A stretch of DNA of 64,000 bases. Source: DATBSL01 sp963729875 (lineage in GTDB: Bacteria; Acidobacteriota; Vicinamibacteria; Fen-336). Below are positions 46,052 through 53,698 of the stretch, piece after piece. The stretch is from assembly GCA_963729875.1 (NCBI GenBank), contig CAVSPR010000001.1, positions 1 through 64,000 on the forward strand. The letters run 5' to 3'. Under the pieces are notes generated by a model. The model ran no database searches, was not told the origin of the DNA, and saw only the letters and a list, made by a program, of their open reading frames with translations. A program made the position numbers and the translations under genes. Each line of letters opens with the position of its first letter. The stretch's first letter is position 1.

Positions 46052-47529
46052 GCGCCGCCGCCGCGGGGTCCTGGGAGGCGCTGCTTCCCCGGCTCACCGC
46101 CGAGGACGTGGAGTGGCGCCGGCGAGCGGGCCCGCTCGCGGAGCGTCTGCGCGAGCAGGGCCGTCGCGTCGGCCAGGCGCTCCCCGCCGCACTCGACGGG
46201 ATCTGGCCCTTCGGCGCCGCCGCCACCCGCACCGTGGTCCGCCTCGCCGTCGACGGTCCCGGCCCGCCCCGGGAGGTGGAGCTCGACCGCTTCCCCGCCG
46301 GGATCGGGCGCGACCAGGCCTGCGCGCTGTGTCTCGACGACGCCGGGGTGTCGGCCGAGCACGCCCGGATCGAGGCCGAGGCGGGTCTCGCCGCCCTCGT
46401 GGACCTGCGGAGCACGAACGGCACCCGGCTGAACGGCGAGGGGCTGGCGCCGCTCGTGCGCGCCCTGCTGCGCACGGGCGACCGCGTCGAGATCGGGCCC
46501 TGCGCGCTGCGGGTGATCTCGGTCGACGAGCACCCTCGCGGGTCCCCGGACCTCGAGGTCCGCGCGACAACCCTGCGCCTGCGTCGCACGGATCCCCTCG
46601 CGGGTGCCGCCGCCTCCGAGCGGTGGGTGGAGGTCAGGTGGGGCGGGCACGCCGCGTTCGTGAGGCTGTCGACGCCCTGGCTGAGGGCCTTCTGGACGCC
46701 CCTGGCGGAGCCGGCGCCGGCCACCGAGCCGGGCCCGCTCGAGGAGGGGGCCGCCCAGTTCGCCGTCTCGCGCCTGGCGAGCAGACTCGCCGAGGCGGTC
46801 GGGGAGCCCTTGGAGGCCGGGGGTTGGCTGCGTCCCGACGAGGTGGCCGAGGCGGCCGGTCACCCCGACGCGTGGCTGGAAACCGAGGCCTGGATCACCG
46901 GGGGCGGTGTCTCCGCGGCCACGCGGCTCCTCGTCCCCGTGGACGCCGCCCGTGCGCCGCGCCGCCCGCTGCCGAAGGACCTCCTCTTCCCGGCCCGGGT
47001 CTCGCTCGGGTGGGTCCGCCTGCGTCTCGCCGAGTGGGCCGGTGTCGAGCCGGGTGATGCGCTCCTGCCCGATTTCTGGTGGCCGGAGGCCTGGGCCGCG
47101 GCGGGCGACGCAGACCTCGGCGCCGCCTACCTGCGCGTGGGAAGCTTCTGGTGCGGCGGGCGTTTGATGCGCTCGGTGGCGGGTGCTAGATTCCGCATCG
47201 AGCAGCCTTGGTTCCGCGCTGCGGGAGGAGAGTGGCTCGTGGCCGACGAGAACCCCGTCCCGGCAGCCCTGCCCGTCGAGGACCTCGAGGTCCAGGTCTC
47301 GGTGGAGCTCGACCGCTTCCCGGCGACCCTGGCCGACCTCGAGCGCTGGTGCGTGGGCGAGGTGCTGTCCCTGCGCCAGGGCCCGGGGGATCCCGTCCGG
47401 CTCGTGATGGAGACCGGGCTGCAGAGGCGCGTGATCGCGGAGGGCCGGGTCGTCGTCGTCGAGGGACGGCTCGGCATCGAGATCCTCCGCATCCTCGCAC
47501 CCGCCCTCGCGAGCCCGACGCAGGGCTGA
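46048..47529 (+). CDS. sctQ: FHA-SctQ fusion: T3S C-ring/sorting-platform protein with phosphothreonine-binding domain
   Basis: 493 residues. The C-terminus (about 405-487) is a SpoA/SctQ domain: VEDLEVQVSVELDRFPATL, then RVVVVEGRLGIEILRI. The middle (about 180-400) fits the SctQ N-terminal region. Between residues about 75 and 160 there is a complete FHA domain with the conserved GRD (IGRDQACALCL), SAEH (VSAEHARIEA) and STNGTRLNG. Usual SctQ/YscQ proteins have no FHA; here a phosphothreonine reader is built into the cytosolic pods. The order sctP-sctQ is canonical. ATGA overlap with sctP. Confidence 0.85.
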   Translation: MSAAAAGSWEALLPRLTAEDVEWRRRAGPLAERLREQGRRVGQALPAALDGIWPFGAAATRTVVRLAVDGPGPPREVELDRFPAGIGRDQACALCLDDAGVSAEHARIEAEAGLAALVDLRSTNGTRLNGEGLAPLVRALLRTGDRVEIGPCALRVISVDEHPRGSPDLEVRATTLRLRRTDPLAGAAASERWVEVRWGGHAAFVRLSTPWLRAFWTPLAEPAPATEPGPLEEGAAQFAVSRLASRLAEAVGEPLEAGGWLRPDEVAEAAGHPDAWLETEAWITGGGVSAATRLLVPVDAARAPRRPLPKDLLFPARVSLGWVRLRLAEWAGVEPGDALLPDFWWPEAWAAAGDADLGAAYLRVGSFWCGGRLMRSVAGARFRIEQPWFRAAGGEWLVADENPVPAALPVEDLEVQVSVELDRFPATLADLERWCVGEVLSLRQGPGDPVRLVMETGLQRRVIAEGRVVVVEGRLGIEILRILAPALASPTQG

Positions 47530-47537
47530 GGAGCGGC

Positions 47538-47849
47538 GTGGACACCAGCCAGGACCTGTGGCTGCTCGTCCGGGGGCTTCTGGCCCTCGCCGCCGTCCTC
47601 GCCCTGGCCGTGGTGACGCTGCGCTTCGCGGTGCCGTGGCTCCTCCGGGCCCGCGGCGGCGATCGGCCGCGCCAGATCCGCGTCGAGGAGTACTGCCCCC
47701 TGGACCACCGAAACCGCCTGTACGTCGTCCGCTGGGGCCGGAGCCGCCTGCTGCTGGGGTCCTCCCCGGAGGGAGTGCGCCTCCTCGCCCGGGAGGAAGA
47801 GGACCGGGAACCTGCGGGCGCGACGGGCGAGAGGGGAGGTGCCGCGTGA
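47538..47849 (+). CDS. FliO-like export-gate assembly protein
   Basis: A 103-residue protein with one N-terminal membrane helix (LLALAAVLALAVVTLRFAV) and the FliO cytosolic core: QIRVEEYCPLDHRNRLYVV, then RWGRSRLLLGSSPEGVRLLA. FliO is a scaffold for assembling the FliPQR pore in flagella. Most described injectisomes lack it, yet here it stands between sctQ and sctR, exactly as fliO stands before fliP. GTG start with GAGGAGC; overlaps sctR. Confidence 0.8.
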   Translation: MDTSQDLWLLVRGLLALAAVLALAVVTLRFAVPWLLRARGGDRPRQIRVEEYCPLDHRNRLYVVRWGRSRLLLGSSPEGVRLLAREEEDREPAGATGERGGAA

Positions 47850-48550
47850 GCGGCGCCGTCCTGCTCGCCGCGCCCGCGTCCTGGGCCGGAAACCCACTGA
47901 GCACGCTGATCATGCTCAGCCTGCTCGCGCTCGGGCCCTTCCTGCTCATGATGTCGACGTCCTTCGTGAAGTTCTCGGTCGTCTTCTCGATCCTGCGCAG
48001 CGCCCTCGGCCTGCAGCAGGTCCCGCCCCCGGCGGTCACCATGGGCCTCGCCATGGTGATGACGATCTACGTCATGTCCCCGGTCGGGAGCCAGGTCTAC
48101 AAGGCGATCGAGCCGATGCTGCAGCAACCCTCGGGCCAGGACGTCGTCTCCCCCGGGGGGGCCCAGACGATCCTGCGCGCGGTGGACCAGGCGCGCGATC
48201 CCCTGCGGGGCTTCCTGGTGCGCCACGCGCACGCGCGGGAGCGCGCGGCGTTCCACCAGATGGCTCTGCGCATGGGGCCGCCGGACTGGAAGGACACGGT
48301 GAAGGACGACGACCTGCTGGTGCTCATCCCCGCCTTCACGGTGAGCGAGCTCAGCGAGGCCTTCATGATCGGCTTCCTGATCTTCCTGCCCTTCCTCGTG
48401 ATCGACCTCGTGATCTCGAACATCCTGCTCGCCATGGGGATGCACATGCTCTCGCCGATCACGATCTCGATGCCCTTCAAGCTGCTGCTCTTCGTGCTGG
48501 TGGACGGGTGGAGCCTCCTCGTGCGGGGGCTGGTGCAGGGGTACCTGTAG
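47846..48550 (+). CDS. sctR: T3S export-gate protein SctR (FliP/YscR family)
   Basis: A 234-residue membrane protein with FliP/YscR signatures FVKFSVVFSILRSALGLQQ, VPPPAVTMGLAMVMTIYVM and the C-terminal AFMIGFLIFLPFLVIDLVIS followed by MGMHMLSPITISMPFKLLLF. Five copies form the core of the export pore. GTG start preceded by GGGGAGGTGCC and overlapping the FliO-like stop. Confidence 0.95.
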   Translation: MSGAVLLAAPASWAGNPLSTLIMLSLLALGPFLLMMSTSFVKFSVVFSILRSALGLQQVPPPAVTMGLAMVMTIYVMSPVGSQVYKAIEPMLQQPSGQDVVSPGGAQTILRAVDQARDPLRGFLVRHAHARERAAFHQMALRMGPPDWKDTVKDDDLLVLIPAFTVSELSEAFMIGFLIFLPFLVIDLVISNILLAMGMHMLSPITISMPFKLLLFVLVDGWSLLVRGLVQGYL

Positions 48551-48560
48551 GAGGCCCTTC

Positions 48561-48827
48561 ATGGAGTCGACCTTCCTGGGCGCGGCGCGCGAGGCGTTGC
48601 TGGTGACGGCGGCGGTGTCGGCGCCGCCGCTCCTCGCCGCGCTGGTGGTGGGGCTCGCGGTGGCCATCGTGCAGGCCCTCACCCAGGTCCAGGAGCAGAC
48701 GGTCGGGGTGCTGGGACGAATCGGCGCGGTGTTCGCCGCCCTCTTCCTCCTCGGCTACTGGATGGCCGAGCAGGTCGCGCGCTTCGCCCAGAAGATCTTC
48801 ACGGAGTTCCCGAACTGGGTGCACTGA
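48561..48827 (+). CDS. sctS: T3S export-gate protein SctS (FliQ/YscS family)
   Basis: An 88-residue two-helix membrane protein: ALLVTAAVSAPPLLAALVVG, the loop AIVQALTQVQEQT, and LGRIGAVFAALFLLGYWM. These match FliQ/SctS, which wraps the SctR/T core of the pore. Normal length. GGAGG-type RBS; 10 bases after sctR. Confidence 0.94.
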   Translation: MESTFLGAAREALLVTAAVSAPPLLAALVVGLAVAIVQALTQVQEQTVGVLGRIGAVFAALFLLGYWMAEQVARFAQKIFTEFPNWVH

Positions 48828-48889
48828 CCCTCTGCGCGCTCGCCGCCACGCTGCCCGAGGCCTCCCGGCTCGAGGCGGCCTTCGCCGCG

Positions 48890-49680
48890 GTGCGCGAGCC
48901 GTGGGGGGTGAGACACGGAGCGACCGACGCGGCGGGTCTCTTCGCCCTCCTCCTCCTGCGCTGGGTGGCGATCGTCCTCCTCTGCCCCTTCCTCGGGGGG
49001 CGCCTCGTGCCGGGGCCGGTGAAGATCGGCCTCGCCATGGTGATGGCCTGGTTCTGCCTCCCGTGGCTCAGCGGGCAGATGCCGGTCCCGCTCGCGCTCA
49101 GCCCGCTCGGCTGGTGGATGGCCGCGGTGCACGAGCTGGCGATCGGGCTCCTGATCGGGCTCGGCTCGAGCCTCGTCTTCTTCGCCGCCACCATGGCCGG
49201 GGACTTCGTGGACAGCGCCCGGGGGGCGCTCACCGCCAACCTCCTCGTGCCCCAGCTGCAGATGCAGGCCTCCCCGATGGGCGACTTCTACTTCCAGCTC
49301 TTCGTGGTCCTCTACCTGCTGGCCGGCGGCCACCTCTTCTTCCTCTCCGCGGTCCTCGACAGCTACCGCGTCTTCCCCCCACCGGCGCGATGCCGGGAGC
49401 CGCCCTCGTGAACGAGTCGTTCCTCGCCATGACCGTGACCTGCTTCGGGGTGATGCTCAAGGTCGCGGCGCCCGCGGTCGTGGTGCTGCTCTTCGCCGAC
49501 GTCGTGCTCGGCCTCGCCAACCGCGTGGCTCCGCAGATGGAGGTCTTCTTCCTCGGCCTCGGCCTCAAGCCCGCGGTCGGCGTCCTGGTCGTGGCCCTCT
49601 CCCTCTACGCCCTCCCCGGCCCGACGCGGGAGGCTTTCGCCGGCTTCCACGCCTGGCTCCTCGGCTGGCTCCATGGCTGA
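48890..49680 (+). CDS. sctT: T3S export-gate protein SctT (FliR/YscT family), one frame change
   Basis: Frame one (48890-49375) gives helices with LLLRWVAIVLLCPFLGGRLV and AATMAGDFVDSARGALTANL. Frame two continues with MPGAALVNESFLAMTVTCFG and LKPAVGVLVVALSLYALPG, as in SctT/FliR. A run of six C at the join (about 49375) needs seven; one extra C restores a 263-residue protein of the usual size. The start is uncertain (GTG 48890, possibly slightly upstream). Stop overlaps sctU. Confidence 0.9.
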
Positions 49681-50739
49681 GAAGAGCGAGCCCCCCACCC
49701 CGAGGCGGCTGCGCGAGGCGCGGCGGCGGGGGCAGATCGCGTTCAGCCCCGAGGCGACGGCCGCCGCCGGCTTCCTCGCCGGTGCCCTCGCCCTCGCCTT
49801 CACCCTGCCCCGCTTCGCGTACGAGTTCCAGGGGCTCCTCTCCGGCGCGACCGCCGGGTTCTCCACCGTCGACGCGAACGTGGCGGGCGCCTGGCAGGAG
49901 CCGCTGCGGCGGTCCGCCCTCGCCGCGCTGCGGATCCTCGCCCCCGTCCTCGGGGCGCTCCTGGTCGGGGGCCTCGGCCTCGCGGTCGCCCAGGCCGGGT
50001 TCCACGTCGCGCCGAGCCGCCTCGCCCCCGAGCTCGCCCGCCTCAACCCGGGGACGGCGCTCCGCCGGATCTTCTCGCTGCAGGGGTGGTCGACCTCGTC
50101 CGCACCGTGCTGAAGATCGTGGTCGTCCTCGTGATCGGCTGGTGGGTGGTCTCCGCCGCCTTCCCGGCGGTCGTGGCCCTCCACGCGGCCCGCGCGGGCG
50201 ACGTGGGGACCGTGCTCGGGGAGATGCTGCGCTCGTTCGCGCTGCGGGCGGGCCTCGCCCTCGCTCTCCTGGCCGCCGCCGACTACGCGCTCCAGCGCCG
50301 GCGCTGGATGAAGGGCCTCATGATGACCCGCGAGGAGGTCCGGCAGGAGTACAAGGAGCAGGAGGGCGACCCGATCATCCGCTCCCAGCGCCGGGCGCTG
50401 CACCAGGAGCTCGCCACCCAGCAGATCGTGGTGGAGGTGCGCTCGGCGAGCGCGGTGGTGGTGAACCCGACCCATCTCGCGGTGGCCGTCCGCTACGACC
50501 GCGACCGCATGGCGGCGCCGCGGGTCACCGCGAAGGGCGGGGGAGCGGTGGCGAAGATGATGAGGAAGGTCGCCGAGCGCCACGAGGTGCCGGTCGTTCG
50601 CGACGAGCCGCTCGCCCACGCGCTCTTCGCCGTCGACCCCGGGCGCTACGTGCCCCGCGAGCTCTACGAGGCGGTGGCCGAGGTGCTCCTCTTCGCGAGC
50701 CAGGTGCGCCGGGATGCGGCGAGGGAGGGAGTGCGCTGA
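49673..50739 (+). CDS. sctU: T3S autoprotease switch SctU (FlhB/YscU family), one frame change
   Basis: Frame one starts MAEKSEPPTPRRLREARRRG, typical of FlhB/SctU, and covers two helices. Frame two continues VVDLVRTVLKIVVVLVIGW and the cytosolic domain with the self-cleavage motif NPTH (VVVNPTHLAVAVRYD) and VPVVRDEPLAHALF. The join (50083-50086) is GGGG where five G would keep the frame and give 355 residues. SctU cleaves itself at N-PTH to switch export specificity. Confidence 0.92.
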
Positions 50740-52910
50740 TGGACGGGATCCGGGACCGGGCGGGAGAGGTGCTGGGGCGGCTGCGCCAGGGCGAGCTGCA
50801 CGTGGTGCTGGGACGCTACAGCGAGATCCTGCTGGCGGCGCTCGTGATCACCGCCATCGCGATCATGATCATCCCCATCCCGACCTTCCTCCTCGACCTG
50901 CTGCTCACCGCGAACATGGCGATGGCGATCGCGGTGCTCATGATCTGCCTCTACGTGCCCGACGCGCTCTCCCTCGCCGCCTTCCCCACCATCCTGCTCC
51001 TCGCCACCCTCTTCCGCATCTCGCTCGAGGTGTCCGCCACCCGCCTCATCCTCCTCAACGCCGACGCGGGCGAGGTCATCCACGCCTTCGGCAGCTTCGT
51101 GGTGAAGGGGAACCTGGTGGTGGGGCTGGTGATCTTCCTGATCATCACCATCCTGCAGCTGGTGGTGGTGGCGAAGGGGGCGGAGCGGGTCTCGGAGGTC
51201 GCGGCGCGCTTCACCCTCGACGCCATGCCCGGCAAGCAGATGTCGATCGACGCCGACCTGCGGGCGGGGCTCGTCGACGCGAACGACGCCAAGCGGCGGC
51301 GGCGGCTCCTCGAGAAGGAGGCGCAGTTCCACGGCGCGATGGACGGCGCCATGAAGTTCGTGAAGGGCGACGCGATCGCCGGCATCCTGATCTCGGCGAT
51401 CAACCTCGTGGCCGGGCTCATCATCGGGGTCTGGATGAAGGGGTTCACCGTCGAGCACGCGGTGCGACGCTACTCGATCCTGACCATCGGCGAGGGCCTC
51501 GTGGCGCAGATCCCCTCCCTGATCATCACCACCGCCGCCGCCATCCTCATCACCCGGGTGGCGAGCAGCGAGGAGGGCACGAGCCTCGGCCGCGACCTCG
51601 GGGCGCAGCTGCTCTCGCAGCCCACCGCGATCGGCATCGCGGCCGCGCTCATGGGGGCCATGGCCCTCGTTCCCGGGATGCCGACCATCCCCTTCCTGCT
51701 CCTCGGCGGGGTGGCGGGGGCCACGTCCTGGAGCCTCATAAGGACCCGTCGCGCGAAGGAGCGCGAGGAGGCGCGGTCGGCGCAGATCGTCCAGCGCCGC
51801 CCGGAGCTGCCCGCCCCCGGCTCCCCGGAGCTCCACCTGCCGGTGGCGGTGCCGGTCATCGTGGAGGCGAGCCCGGCCCTCACCCCCTGGCTCGACGTCG
51901 GGCAGCGGGGCGAGCGCTTCACGAACGAGCTGCTGCCCCAGATGCGGTACTGGCTCTTCCAGGACATCGGCCTCGTGCTCCCCGGGGTGCGCATCCGGGG
52001 CGACGCGGGGCAGCTCACCGACAGCCAGTACGCCATCTACGTGCACGAGGTCCCGGTGGCGACCGGCGAGGCGTGGGCGGACCGGGTCTTCGCCGGCGAG
52101 CCCGAGGTGGTCCGCGCGCTCGGCCTCGACGGCCCGCCGGGGGCGCACCCGCTCACCGGGCGGCCCGGCGTGTGGATCGCCGACGACGCGGCGCGCGGCG
52201 CGGCGGCCGAGGTCCGCTCGCTGCTGCCGCCCGACGAGTTCATCGCCCTCCACCTCTCGCGGGTGGTCAAGCGCCACGCGGAGGAGCTGCTCGGCATCCA
52301 GGAGGTGCAGAACTTCCTCGACGCCATGGACGAGCAGGGGTTCGGGGCCCTGGTCAAGACGGTGGTGCCCAAGCTCCTGAGCGTGCAGCGCCTCACCGAC
52401 ATCCTCCGCCGCCTGATGCGAGAGGAGATCTCGATCAAGAACATGAAGGCGATCCTCGAGGCGCTCGCCGAGTGGGCGCCGTACGAGACCGACCCCGTGT
52501 TCCTGACCGAGTACGTCCGGATGAACCTCAAGCGCTACATCGCCCACCGCTTCGGGAACGGGGAGGCGGTGCTGCCCGTCTACCTCCTCGACCCCGCCCT
52601 CGAGCACACCATCCGGGGCGGCATCCGGCAGACCGCCTCCGGCAGCAAGCTCTCGCTCGACCCGGAGGCGAGCCAGGCGGTCATGGAGTCGTTCCGCCGC
52701 GCGTTCGCCCGGGTGGACCTCGCCACGACGAGGCCGCTCGTCCTCGCCCAGATGGAGGTGCGCTACTTCGTCAAGCGCCTGCTCGCCCTCGAGTACCCGG
52801 ACGTGCCCGTGCTGTCCTTCCAGGAGCTGCCCTCCGACATCCGGGTACAGCCGGTGGGGCAGATACCCTGGACGGCGGGCCCGCTGCCGGCCTCCGCCCC
52901 GGCCGAGTGA
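50739..52910 (+). CDS. sctV: T3S export-gate protein SctV (FlhA/YscV family)
   Basis: A 723-residue protein. Eight membrane helices (to about residue 335) include the signature LLLATLFRISLEVSATRLIL and the FHIPEP-like loop KGAERVSEVAARFTLDAMPG with KQMSIDADLRAG. The cytosolic nonamer-forming domain follows (VLPGVRIRGDAGQL, ALVKTVVPKLLSVQRLTDIL, EISIKNMKAILEALAEWAP). It gates substrate-chaperone entry. ATG 50739 overlaps the sctU stop. Confidence 0.97.
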   Translation: MDGIRDRAGEVLGRLRQGELHVVLGRYSEILLAALVITAIAIMIIPIPTFLLDLLLTANMAMAIAVLMICLYVPDALSLAAFPTILLLATLFRISLEVSATRLILLNADAGEVIHAFGSFVVKGNLVVGLVIFLIITILQLVVVAKGAERVSEVAARFTLDAMPGKQMSIDADLRAGLVDANDAKRRRRLLEKEAQFHGAMDGAMKFVKGDAIAGILISAINLVAGLIIGVWMKGFTVEHAVRRYSILTIGEGLVAQIPSLIITTAAAILITRVASSEEGTSLGRDLGAQLLSQPTAIGIAAALMGAMALVPGMPTIPFLLLGGVAGATSWSLIRTRRAKEREEARSAQIVQRRPELPAPGSPELHLPVAVPVIVEASPALTPWLDVGQRGERFTNELLPQMRYWLFQDIGLVLPGVRIRGDAGQLTDSQYAIYVHEVPVATGEAWADRVFAGEPEVVRALGLDGPPGAHPLTGRPGVWIADDAARGAAAEVRSLLPPDEFIALHLSRVVKRHAEELLGIQEVQNFLDAMDEQGFGALVKTVVPKLLSVQRLTDILRRLMREEISIKNMKAILEALAEWAPYETDPVFLTEYVRMNLKRYIAHRFGNGEAVLPVYLLDPALEHTIRGGIRQTASGSKLSLDPEASQAVMESFRRAFARVDLATTRPLVLAQMEVRYFVKRLLALEYPDVPVLSFQELPSDIRVQPVGQIPWTAGPLPASAPAE

Positions 52911-52917
52911 GGATGAG

Positions 52918-53698
52918 ATGCCGCTGGAGCTGATCATCGAGGAGCGGGGCGCCCCGGCGCGCACCCAGGTGGTCGCGGCCGACACCGCCTTCGTCGGCCG
53001 GCGCGAGGACTGCGACGTCGTGCTGCCGTACTCGTTCGTCTCCGCGCGCCACGCCCGGTTCCAGGCGAGGGCGGGCACCGTGCTCGTGGAGGACCTCGGC
53101 AGCACGAACGGGGTGCTGGTCAACGGGGAAGCGTTGGCGCCGCTCGCCCCGCGCGTGCTCGGCCCCGGGGACGTCGTCCAGATCGAGAAGATCGCGATCC
53201 GCGCACGGGTCGCCGAGGTCCCGGCGCGCGCCCCGGAGCCGACGTACCACGAGATCCGCATCCCGGCGTCGGCCACTCCGCGCCTCGCGCCCCCGCTGCC
53301 CCCGCCACCGATCCTCGCGACCTCGACCCCCCCGCCCGTGGCCGCATCCACCCCCCGCGTGCCCCTGCCCGCCGTGATCGCGCCGCCGGCGCCGCCGGGC
53401 CCCCGGCCGGACGCGACGGTGGTGAGTGAGAGGAGCGACGCGACGACCGCCATTCCCCTGCGACCGCTCTCGTTGCCGGAGGCCCTTCAGGCGACGCGGG
53501 AGCCGGAACGGCTGCGCCGGCGCGCCCGCGGGGGATCGCGGCCCGGCCGCCCGCTCCTCGGGGGCAGGCCTCCTCGGACTGTCCGGTCGGTTCTCGGGGG
53601 CGAGCCGCTACCTCCTGCTGTCCCTCGTCTTCCGGGGGATCGGCCTCGTCGCCGTCCTGGGAGGGCTCGCCCTCCTGCTGCTGGTGCTGCTGGCATGA
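52918..53698 (+). CDS. Tail-anchored FHA-domain protein, one frame change
   Basis: The N-terminal FHA domain (residues about 1-100) has VGRREDCDVVLPYSF, SARHARF and GSTNGVLVNG, so the phosphothreonine-binding loop residues are intact. A Pro-rich linker follows, and after a frame change near the GGGGG at 53530 the protein ends in a hydrophobic tail (YLLLSLVFRGIGLVAVLGGL). Removing one base (or adding two) gives about 259 residues. An FHA facing the cytosol with a single C-terminal helix resembles the front half of SctD. ATGA overlap with the next FHA gene. Confidence 0.72.

Noticed and set aside
38777..52910. Flagellar export apparatus instead of an injectisome-type T3S
   Set aside because: SctJ is a short lipoprotein with one C-terminal helix, SctI and needle-like proteins are present, and there are no flagellin, hook, rod, motor or chemotaxis genes. 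Only the FliO-like gene is flagellar in style.
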